This document shows, piece by piece, positions 45,657 through 53,223 of a stretch of DNA of 64,000 nt. Numbering within the stretch: the first letter of the stretch is position 1; every line of letters starts with the position of its first letter. Both the position numbers and the translations under genes were made by a program. The notes below the pieces were generated by a model. That model did no database searches, had not been told where the DNA came from, and saw only the letters and a list, made by a program, of their open reading frames with translations. Origin of the DNA: JAEUMD01 sp050250815 (GTDB lineage Bacteria; Pseudomonadota; Alphaproteobacteria; Rhizobiales; Hyphomicrobiaceae); NCBI GenBank assembly GCA_050250815.1, contig JBFWNY010000020.1:1-64000 (forward strand), in the 5' to 3' direction.

Positions 45657-45893
45657 CTGTCTAGCGTTGTTGTTCGTTGTCGGCGTTATGTCGTCGTGAT
45701 CGCCGAATGCATCACAAGGCTTCATTTGGGCTCGATCACCGCCGAGCACAACTATGCGCCTTTCCTTGCCAACAATACGGCGAATGCTCCGTCCGGTTCA
45801 GTGCAGTGCGCACGTCCGATATCGGTCGGCAGCAAGATCCCGCTGAATACCCTCGATCGTCCTGGATGCGAACATGTGCCCTGGACACGGAAA

Positions 45894-45918
45894 CCGGCGC
45901 GGGGAAGCCCCGCGCCGG
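45894..45918 (-). terminator. Hairpin between xoxF and xoxG
   Basis: Perfect inverted repeat CCGGCGCGGGG / CCCCGCGCCGG with a three-base loop, 26 bases after the xoxF stop. On the minus strand it is followed by TTTCCG, a weak T tract. It probably ends most xoxF transcripts or protects their 3' ends, with some read-through to xoxGJ. Confidence 0.65.
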
Positions 45919-45943
45919 CCATCTCATCTGCGACTGCCGAAGG

Positions 45944-47746
45944 TTAGGGCAGCGAGAAGACCGTCAGGACGCCGCCGAGAGCGGTGTAGTTCCTGAGGCC
46001 AGCATAGCCACCCACGGCGCCAAGACCGTCGGTCGGGTTCGTCAGGCCAGCTGCCAGACCGATGCCGGCCCAGCCACCGATGCCCGAGAGCACGGCCACG
46101 TACTGCTTGCCCTTGTGAGCATAGGTCATGACGTTGCCGATGATGCCCGACGGAGTCTTGAACTTGAACAGCTCCTTGCCGTCAGCCGGGTCGACTGCCT
46201 TCAGGTAGCCCTCGAGCGTACCGTAGAAGACGACGTCGCCAGCCGTTGCCATGGCGCCTGACCAGACCGAGAACGGCTCGGGCTTCGACCAGACGATCTT
46301 GCCCTGGCCAGCGTCCCAGGCAATGAAGTTGCCCATGCCGCCGTGGCTGTTGGGAGCCGGGAACATGGACAGCGTGGCGCCGACGTAGGGCTGACCAGCC
46401 GTGTACGAGACCTTGAAGGGCTCATAGTCCATGCAGACGTGGTTGGTCGGCACATAGAACAGGCCGGTCTTGGGCGAGAACGTCGCCGGCTGCTGGTCCT
46501 TAGAACCCAGAGCCGCCGGGCACACGCCCTTGGTGTTGAAGTCGGCACCATTCTTAGCCGTCGAGTACTTGTCGACGACGTACGGACGACCGTAGTTCGG
46601 CTTGGACGGGTCCATTTCGACGCCCGTCGTCCAGTTCACGACCGGATCGTACTTCTCAGCGACGAGAAGCTCACCGGTGTGACGGTCGAGGGTGTAGCCC
46701 AGGCCGTTACGATCGAAGTGGACGGCGACTTTGCGCTTCTTTCCCTTCACATCGATGTCGGCGAGGATGACCTCGTTGATGCCGTCGTAGTCCCACTCGT
46801 CGAACGGCGTCATCTGGTAGGCCCACTTGGCCACACCGGTGTCGACGTCACGCCCGAACAGCGTCATCGACCACTTGTTGTCGCCAGGACGCTGAGAGGG
46901 GTTCCAGGTCGAGGGGTTGCCCGACCCGTAGTACATCAGGTTGACCTCGGGGTCGTACGAATACCAGCCCCAAGTGCAGCCGCCGCCGATCTTCCACTGG
47001 TCACCCTGCCAGGTCTTGATCGAGCTGTCCTTGCCGACCGGCTTGCCGAGCGCCATGGTCTTCTCGGCATCGAACAGGATCTGATCGTCCGTGCCCACCG
47101 AATAGGCGCGCCAGACTTTCTTGCCCGTGGCCATGTCGTAAGCGGTGACGTGGCACTGCACGCCGAACTCGCCGCCCGAGATGCCGACGATGACCTTGTC
47201 CTTGACCGGCAGAACGGTCGCGGTGTTGGTCTCGCCCTTCTTCGGATCGCCGTTTACGGCCTTCCAGATCTCCTTGCCCGACTTGGCGTCAAGCGCCACG
47301 ACGGTCGTGTCGGCCTGGTGCAGGAAGATCTTACCGTCAGCGTAGGCGAGGCCACGGTTCACCGTGTCGCAGCACATCACCGGAATGACGGACGGATCCT
47401 GCTTGGGCTCATACTTCCAGATGATCTTGCCCTCGGAGTTGAGGTCAAGAGCATAGACGATGTTCGGGAACGGGGTGTGCACGTACATCGTGTCGCCGAC
47501 CACGATGGGCGAACCCTCGTGGCCACGGAGAACGCCGGTCGAGAAGGTCCACGCAACCTTCAGGTCCTTGACGTTGCCCTTGTTGATCTGGTCGAGCTTT
47601 GAATAACGCTGGTTGAAGTAGTCGCCCGTCTGCAGGACCCACTGGTTCGGGTTCCCGATCTGTTTCGCGACGTCGTCGTTCGCCAGAACTGGCGAAGCGA
47701 TAAACGTCGTGACGAGCAATGCACCGGTAAGTGCACTCTTGCGCAT
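45944..47746 (-). CDS. xoxF: Lanthanide-dependent methanol dehydrogenase XoxF
   Basis: PQQ methanol dehydrogenase, periplasmic, 600 residues with a signal peptide (residues 1-22, cleavage after VLA). The eight-bladed propeller shows the adjacent-Cys pair at 125-126 (VMCCDTVNRG), metal-site Glu193 and Asn277 and catalytic Asp319. Two residues later is Asp321 (EWDYDG), the extra acid that marks lanthanide-using XoxF; calcium MxaF has Ala there. It oxidises methanol to formaldehyde or further. An AAGGAGGAAGCGCG ribosome site precedes the ATG. Sequence is closest in look to the XoxF5 group; the clade is an inference. Confidence 0.97.
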   Translation of the reverse strand: MRKSALTGALLVTTFIASPVLANDDVAKQIGNPNQWVLQTGDYFNQRYSKLDQINKGNVKDLKVAWTFSTGVLRGHEGSPIVVGDTMYVHTPFPNIVYALDLNSEGKIIWKYEPKQDPSVIPVMCCDTVNRGLAYADGKIFLHQADTTVVALDAKSGKEIWKAVNGDPKKGETNTATVLPVKDKVIVGISGGEFGVQCHVTAYDMATGKKVWRAYSVGTDDQILFDAEKTMALGKPVGKDSSIKTWQGDQWKIGGGCTWGWYSYDPEVNLMYYGSGNPSTWNPSQRPGDNKWSMTLFGRDVDTGVAKWAYQMTPFDEWDYDGINEVILADIDVKGKKRKVAVHFDRNGLGYTLDRHTGELLVAEKYDPVVNWTTGVEMDPSKPNYGRPYVVDKYSTAKNGADFNTKGVCPAALGSKDQQPATFSPKTGLFYVPTNHVCMDYEPFKVSYTAGQPYVGATLSMFPAPNSHGGMGNFIAWDAGQGKIVWSKPEPFSVWSGAMATAGDVVFYGTLEGYLKAVDPADGKELFKFKTPSGIIGNVMTYAHKGKQYVAVLSGIGGWAGIGLAAGLTNPTDGLGAVGGYAGLRNYTALGGVLTVFSLP

Positions 47747-48227
47747 CGCGCTTCCTCCTTAAGGTTCTTGCCACGCTTGCAAGCGGTAGCTGTCGTCAGC
47801 GTGTCACGGGCCGCGGAGTGGACGTTTGGGAATCGTCCTTGTTCGTTATTGCTCCGGCGGACCTACGAAACGGAGCCCAGGTCACTTCGTCGCGATGGGT
47901 CCTGAAGTCGCAGCTACCGGGCGCATCTAGGCACTTTTTCCCGTACGGCGCAAGACGAAGGTCGAAGAAAGCGAAAGTCGCAAGGCCAGGAAAAGCGACG
48001 GTTTTTTTGATAGGACAAGTCTATTGACCCATTTTCTCACCCGATTCACGGCGCAATGCTGCGCTGCACGCGTTTTTTGTGCGGCGCACGCAAAGTCATC
48101 TCTTTTTCTTCACGGGACCTCGCGGTTCCGTGATCGGCACCGTGATGGATTGCGTGCCTTGACTGCGCTTACCCTCTCGGACCAGACACTTGGCCGGATA
48201 GAACGCGAGCACAAAACTGCGAAGCAC
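47747..48227. promoter_or_regulatory. Divergent regulatory region of xoxF and the metallohydrolase gene
   Basis: About 480 bases between xoxF (minus) and the metallohydrolase (plus). It must carry the xoxF promoter and any lanthanide-responsive control site. A short A/G-rich stretch lies near 47940-48010. No convincing -10/-35 pair or repeat could be assigned by eye, and no gene is seen. Confidence 0.5.
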
Positions 48228-49226
48228 ATGCGTAGAACACGCACCGTTCCGTTATTCGACACCGTTCTGGATCGCCGTTCGTGCCTGCGCGCATTGACCG
48301 GACTAGGCGCCCTACTGACAGGCGCCTGGTTTGACGCCCAGCGCGCGAAAGCGACGCCGGCCGGTGAGACCGGCAAGGCGGTCGAGGTCGCCCCCGGTGT
48401 CTTCGTGCTGCGCGGCGTGCACGGAGTCTACGCGCCGGCCAACCATGGCGACATCTCCAATCGGGGCTTCATTGTCGGTCGCGACGCGGTCGCCGTCGTC
48501 GACACCGGCGGCACAGCGCGCCTGGGCGCGAAACAGTTGGCCACCGTCCGCGCAATCACCGATCGCCCGGTACGCTTCGTCATCAACACCCACATGCATC
48601 CCGACCACGTCCTGGGCAACGTTGCCTTCCGCAGCCAGGGCGTCGAGTTCGTCGGGCACGCCAAGCTCGCCGCTGCGCTGGCGGCACGCGCCGAGCGCTA
48701 TCTCAGCTACAATCGCCAGGCCGTCGGCGAGGAAGAGTTTTCCGGCACCGAGGTCGTACTGCCGACGCGCGGCATCGATGTTCCGACAAAGCTCGATCTG
48801 GGAGACAGGACACTTCTGCTTTCGCCTCAGCGCACCGCGCATACCGACAATGACCTGACCGTGCTTGACGAGAGCACCGGCAGCTTGTTCGTAGGCGATC
48901 TCGTGTTCTCGGGCCACGTCCCCACGCTCGACGGATCGATCCGCGGCTGGATCAAGCTGCTCGAAGCGCTGTCGAGCGCCGCAGAGGCCCAGCGCATTGT
49001 CCCCGGTCATGGTCCTAAGAGCATGAGCTGGCAGGAGGCCGCGCCGCCGATGCTACGCTATCTAGGCGCCGTCGCGTCCGACGTGCGCGCCGCAATCGCA
49101 GCCGGCCGCACGATGAGCGCGACGATCACGACCGCCGCCCAGGGTGAACGTTCGCAATGGGAGCTGTTCGACGAATTCCACGGCCGTAACGTATCGGCCG
49201 CGTTCGCCGAACTCGAATGGGAATGA
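48228..49226 (+). CDS. Quinoprotein relay system zinc metallohydrolase
   Basis: A 332-residue metallo-beta-lactamase-fold protein. The metal motif is His122-x-His124-x-Asp126-His127 (NTHMHPDHVLGN); further ligands are in LSPQRTAHTDNDLTV and IVPGHGPKSM. The N-terminus has an Arg-Arg plus hydrophobic segment (DRRSCLRALTGLGALLTGAW), suggesting export. It resembles SoxH-related proteins (TIGR04558/TIGR04559) that travel with PQQ dehydrogenases. Start at ATG 48228 is chosen because upstream frame sequence lacks family features. Followed by the SoxYZ-like carrier. Confidence 0.87.
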   Translation: MRRTRTVPLFDTVLDRRSCLRALTGLGALLTGAWFDAQRAKATPAGETGKAVEVAPGVFVLRGVHGVYAPANHGDISNRGFIVGRDAVAVVDTGGTARLGAKQLATVRAITDRPVRFVINTHMHPDHVLGNVAFRSQGVEFVGHAKLAAALAARAERYLSYNRQAVGEEEFSGTEVVLPTRGIDVPTKLDLGDRTLLLSPQRTAHTDNDLTVLDESTGSLFVGDLVFSGHVPTLDGSIRGWIKLLEALSSAAEAQRIVPGHGPKSMSWQEAAPPMLRYLGAVASDVRAAIAAGRTMSATITTAAQGERSQWELFDEFHGRNVSAAFAELEWE

Positions 49227-49339
49227 GTGCGCGTGCCAAAGCACGGCGGAACGGGTATTCTGGAAGAGATAAAGCGGCGCATCGGCTGCGGCCCGCAACG
49301 GCGCAGACCGGTCCGGGGCTAAAATCGGGAGGTACTACA

Positions 49340-50173
49340 GTGATCAAGCAGATTCGGCCCGCCACACGAACTGCTGCAGCCTCGGCGGTGATGGCACTTG
49401 CTGGAATGCTCCTGGTGAGCGGCCCTGTTGCTGCTCAGGCACCACAGCAGGACGACATGTGGCCCGGCATCTCCAAGGAATTGTACGCGGCGCGTCCGAT
49501 CGCAGAGGGCGACGGCACCGTCACTCTGGAAGCGCCCTACCGTGCAGAGGATGCGGCGGTGGTGCCAATCACGATGCGCATTCCAGCCGCGATCGCCGCG
49601 CGGGCAAAGTCGCTTTCGCTCATCATCGAGAAGAACCCGATGCCGGTTGCGGCAACCTTCGCATTCGGGCCGGCGGCGGGACTTGGCGAGCGCGTCATCA
49701 CCACGCGCGTGCGCGTCGACATGTATTCGAACATCCGCGCCGTCGTGGAGCTCGACGACGGTTCGCTGCATATGGACACCAAATTCGTGAAGGCGGCTGG
49801 CGGCTGCTCGGCGCCGGCGCTCAAGGATGCGGCCGATGCGCTCGCCGGCATCGGCAAGATGAAGCTGAGGCCGGTTGAGGCGCCGCAGAGCACGACAATG
49901 CAGGAAGCCCAGGTGATGATCCGCCACCCGAACTACTCGGGCATGCAGATGAACCAGCTTACCGGCCTCTACATCCCCGCGAAGTATGTGGAGAGCATGG
50001 AAGTACGGCGCGGCGATGAGGTCGTATTCACGATGAGCGGCGGTATCTCACTGTCGGAGAACCCCAACATCCGCTTCACGTATTCCGGTGCTCCGAGCGA
50101 TGCCCTTACGGTCGTCGCCAAGGATACCGACGGCTCACAGTTCACCATCCGTCACACGCCGTCGGGCTCGTAG
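49340..50173 (+). CDS. Quinoprotein dehydrogenase-associated SoxYZ-like carrier
   Basis: A 277-residue exported protein fusing a SoxY-like and a SoxZ-like domain. After a signal peptide (about residues 1-33), the first domain ends in AAGGCSAPAL with Cys156, equal to the Cys-bearing swinging arm of SoxY but set mid-protein; the second (about 185-277) resembles SoxZ, with ISLSENPNIRFTYSG. In Sox systems the Cys carries sulfur intermediates. The GTG at 49340 follows GGGAGG. No soxABCD is nearby. Role with XoxF unknown. Confidence 0.88.
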   Translation: MIKQIRPATRTAAASAVMALAGMLLVSGPVAAQAPQQDDMWPGISKELYAARPIAEGDGTVTLEAPYRAEDAAVVPITMRIPAAIAARAKSLSLIIEKNPMPVAATFAFGPAAGLGERVITTRVRVDMYSNIRAVVELDDGSLHMDTKFVKAAGGCSAPALKDAADALAGIGKMKLRPVEAPQSTTMQEAQVMIRHPNYSGMQMNQLTGLYIPAKYVESMEVRRGDEVVFTMSGGISLSENPNIRFTYSGAPSDALTVVAKDTDGSQFTIRHTPSGS

Positions 50174-50207
50174 ACCGGCCCCGCGGCGCAAGGAGCGGCG
50201 CACTGCG

Positions 50208-50591
50208 TCAGAAGCAGCGCAGTTCGCCCTCGACCTGCGCGCGCTTCAAGTTGGTCACCTTCTCCTGGAGCATCGGTGCCCGCAGCACGGAGACGTTCTC
50301 GCCGCCGCGCTGGATCACCGACATGATCGTCTCGGCTTCCTCGTATTCGGCGTAGGGCAATATCTCGGCGATCACATCGATCGAGCACGAGCACTTCAGA
50401 AGATTGTCGCGGTTTTGCCCGTTGACCTGCAGGCACGCAAACACGTAGTCGGCCCGCGCCGCGGTCGGATAATCGTTGACGGGGGCCTGCGGCGCGGCCG
50501 CCTCGCCCGGAACCACCAGCGCGAGCATGCCAACGACGGCCGCACCTAGTGCGGCCGCGGCGCTGGTCCAATGACTGACACGGCCGTTCAT
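50208..50591 (-). CDS. Exported Cys-containing protein of unknown function
   Basis: A 127-residue protein with a signal peptide (AAAALGAAVVGMLALVVPGE). The mature part has Cys residues at YVFACLQVN, LLKCSCSIDV and GELRCF, the Cys-x-Cys being notable. The rest looks helical. Its ATG overlaps the stop of the gene upstream by four bases. No family recognised; the location within quinoprotein accessory genes suggests a periplasmic helper. Confidence 0.72.
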   Translation of the reverse strand: MNGRVSHWTSAAAALGAAVVGMLALVVPGEAAAPQAPVNDYPTAARADYVFACLQVNGQNRDNLLKCSCSIDVIAEILPYAEYEEAETIMSVIQRGGENVSVLRAPMLQEKVTNLKRAQVEGELRCF

Positions 50592-51280
50592 TTCACCGCC
50601 TCCACGCCATCGAGTGTGATGCGCTCTTCGAGCTTCGGGCTGCCCTGCATGGGGCTCTCGAATACCGACGTCATCGACGCGAACTGACCCGGAATGTTCT
50701 CGCTCACCACGAACTCCAGGCGCGCGCCGTCGTAACCCATCATCTTGAGTGCCGCCGCATCGCCCAGAAACGGGCTGACACGCACACGGTAACCTTCCAC
50801 CGCCTTGCCCTTGTAGGTCACCGAAACCTTGTCGATCTGCGCCGTATGATCGAGTGCGATCTTGATCTTCTGTTTGAGATAGGGGCGGTTGCCACCGGCG
50901 AGCTGGGTCATGTTGAGCACGGCGCGGTCGAGGAACACCACCAGGAGCGGATTTCCCGTCATACCGGCGATACGCTGCTCTCGACGAGCTCGCTCGCCGG
51001 TGAACACCTGGACGGCGACCTGCTTGGTCTGGTCCGCGTCGGCAGCCAGAATGTCCACGGTGATGTCGTCGGAGTAGGGCTCTCCCAGAAGCTGCGGATT
51101 GGAGACGGTCCGCTGGAACCGGTAGGCGAGGCGATCACCCTTGCCGAGGCTCGCCAGATGCTTGGCGTCGAAGAGCACCGATGTCGCCGTCGCCGTTGCA
51201 GCTGCAGGGCCCGAACCCATCGGCGACAGCATCACGACCAGCGCGGCAGCGACCGCAAGACAAAGAACTCGAAGCGACAT
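50588..51280 (-). CDS. Exported protein of unknown function
   Basis: A 230-residue protein with a signal peptide (LCLAVAAALVVMLSPMGSGP). The mature part is rich in beta strands (LAYRFQRTVSNPQLLGEPYS, KVSVTYKGKAVEGYRVRVSP) with no Cys, and might be a single beta-sandwich or a lipocalin-like barrel. It is coupled to the next small exported protein (ATGA overlap). No named family recognised. Confidence 0.72.
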   Translation of the reverse strand: MSLRVLCLAVAAALVVMLSPMGSGPAAATATATSVLFDAKHLASLGKGDRLAYRFQRTVSNPQLLGEPYSDDITVDILAADADQTKQVAVQVFTGERARREQRIAGMTGNPLLVVFLDRAVLNMTQLAGGNRPYLKQKIKIALDHTAQIDKVSVTYKGKAVEGYRVRVSPFLGDAAALKMMGYDGARLEFVVSENIPGQFASMTSVFESPMQGSPKLEERITLDGVEAVK

Positions 51281-51472
51281 GACGTGCAGGACTCCCGTGT
51301 TGTATCCGCGTCATTTCTTGTTGCGCGGAATATCCGACCGTGCCCGCAGCGAGGTACGCTCTAGCAACCGGATGCGGCAAGGGTGTGGTTCTAGACGCAT
51401 TTTGCCGGATCTGCCAACGGCGGCGCATGCTTAACCATACGCAGGCCGTCACATCGCCGGATTGCCCGGGCC

Positions 51473-52489
51473 TCACGGCTCGCTGAGGAACAGCCCGAAG
51501 GCGCGCGGCCCGTCGCCGACGGGAAGCTTGCCTGTTACCGCCAACGTGGCGGTGTCGATGCGCTCGAGCGTGTTGTCAAACCAGCAGGCGACAAGCACCT
51601 CGCGACCCGAACGCGTGACCTCGATGCCCTCGGGGTGATCGCCCACGGAAATCGCCTTAACGCGATTCCCGGTTGTGAGGTCGAGCACGCTCACCGTGCC
51701 GGCATACTGGTCGGTGACAAACGCGCGGCCGCCTTGCAGCGCCACCGCATACGGGCGCCTCCCTACCGGCCAGGTTGCTGCGAGCCGGCGGCTTGGGATG
51801 TCGATGACGGAGACGTCGTTGCTGCCGACGTTGGCCGTGTAGGCCCACTTGCCAGTCGCGTCGATCGTAATGCCGAAAGGGCGCGTTCCCACCGGCACGA
51901 CGGCGATACGCTCAAGTGTCTTGGCGTCGACGACCGAGACCTGATCGCTGTCGCGGTCTGTCGTGAGGATCAGACCTCCATCCGGCGTCACCGCAATTCC
52001 GGATGGCGACTGCCCGACTTCCACGGTACCCAGCAGTGTCTCACCGCCGGGCGCCATGACGAACAGCTTGTGCCGGTACCAATCAGCGACCAGGACACGA
52101 CCGGTGGCCGGATCGACGGCAAGTCCAAGTGGCCCGTCCCCCACCGGCACGCGCTTGCGGACTGCACGCGAGCCGACATCGATAACCACGAGCTCTTTTG
52201 CCTCGGGCGCCGTCACATAGAGGATCGAGCGGTCCGGCGAAATCGCCACACCCGCGGGCTTCCCAGGAACTGCGATGGTCGCGGCAACGGACCAGGCGTC
52301 GAGATCGACGACAGAAACAGTCTCGCTGCCCTGGTTGGTCACAAACGCCAGGCGAGTTGCCGCTGCCGCGCCGGAGCCGGGGGCGCTGGCTCCGGCCTGC
52401 AGATCGGCAGCGGCCGCCAAGCAGAACGCGGCGGCCAGAACACATGCCGCCGCCGCTCGGACCCGCACTGCGATGCCGCCGAAACGCAA
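51473..52489 (-). CDS. Exported YncE-like beta-propeller protein
   Basis: A 338-residue beta-propeller with a signal peptide (AAAACVLAAAFCLAAAADLQ). Seven or so blades show repeats such as ETVSVVDLDAWSVAATIAVP, DQVSVVDAKTLERIAVVPVG and NDVSVIDIPSRRLAATWPVG. It has a similar fold to the propeller in the ABC locus at 39.8 kb but is clearly a separate gene. Start codon TTG at 52489, four bases after the SRPBCC gene, is uncertain. Likely periplasmic; function unknown. Confidence 0.83.
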   Translation of the reverse strand: MRFGGIAVRVRAAAACVLAAAFCLAAAADLQAGASAPGSGAAAATRLAFVTNQGSETVSVVDLDAWSVAATIAVPGKPAGVAISPDRSILYVTAPEAKELVVIDVGSRAVRKRVPVGDGPLGLAVDPATGRVLVADWYRHKLFVMAPGGETLLGTVEVGQSPSGIAVTPDGGLILTTDRDSDQVSVVDAKTLERIAVVPVGTRPFGITIDATGKWAYTANVGSNDVSVIDIPSRRLAATWPVGRRPYAVALQGGRAFVTDQYAGTVSVLDLTTGNRVKAISVGDHPEGIEVTRSGREVLVACWFDNTLERIDTATLAVTGKLPVGDGPRAFGLFLSEP

Positions 52490-52493
52490 GGGC

Positions 52494-53024
52494 CTAGCCG
52501 CCTGCCTCGAGCGCCTTCTTGAGCGCGTCGAGCCCGCCCTCGTAGACGCCCGTCACGGCCTTTACCGCCGCCTCGTCGCTCAGCTCCGGCGGCGGATCGT
52601 TGTTCATGAATCCGCGATAGAACGCGCCGCGCCATGTCACGAGCGTCTTTCCGCCCTGCTCCTCGGCCCTGAGCGTCGACGAGTAGTTGTTGACGGGCAG
52701 AACCTTCACGTCGACCTCGGAGATCTCATAGGAGAGCAAGTGGCCGGCCGCGTCGTACTTCGTCAAGGTCTCGTGAATCTTGCCGCCGCCCTTGAGCGTC
52801 AGGGTACGCTTGGCACCGGGCTCGTTGCCACCCGTGCCCTCCGTCTTCTCGACCGCGGGATGCCAACCCATGTCCTGGAAGTTGCCGAGGGCCTTCCACA
52901 CCTTGTCGACCGGTGCGGCGATCTCCACGGTCTTGGTCACCTTCTGGCGGGTCGGACCATGCGCGCTCACAACGGTTGCGGAGAGGGCCAGCAACGTCAT
53001 TGTGACGGCCAGGGCTCGAATCAT
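52494..53024 (-). CDS. SRPBCC family protein, MxaD-like
   Basis: A 176-residue secreted START-like protein. Signal peptide at residues 1-21 (RALAVTMTLLALSATVVSA), then KTVEIAAPVDKVWKALGNFQ and GWHPAVEKTEG, the typical polyketide-cyclase/MxaD pattern. In methylotrophs MxaD is needed for good interaction of methanol dehydrogenase with its cytochrome. The ATG at 53024 has GGAGGAACGACCA upstream. It faces away from fhcB. Confidence 0.85.
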   Translation of the reverse strand: MIRALAVTMTLLALSATVVSAHGPTRQKVTKTVEIAAPVDKVWKALGNFQDMGWHPAVEKTEGTGGNEPGAKRTLTLKGGGKIHETLTKYDAAGHLLSYEISEVDVKVLPVNNYSSTLRAEEQGGKTLVTWRGAFYRGFMNNDPPPELSDEAAVKAVTGVYEGGLDALKKALEAGG

Positions 53025-53223
53025 TGGTCGTTCCTCCACGTTCTTTACGTTCTTGCTCAAGGTTCGCCGTTGCAGCGCGGCGCGACATTAGCCACCACGG
53101 GCCGTGCACGCAAACGGTGCGCGGGTAAGCACGCAGTGTTGCAGCGCACTGCCTCTGGGATGTTGTGCTCCGTGCCGGGCCGTGCTTTTGTCGGCGGGCT
53201 CGGATCAGGAGAACAACCAAGAA

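Noticed and set aside
46343..47602. A 419-codon open frame antisense to xoxF
   Set aside because: It mirrors xoxF in the opposite strand, as expected in high-GC genes with strong codon bias; it has no ribosome site or family features, and xoxF is certain.
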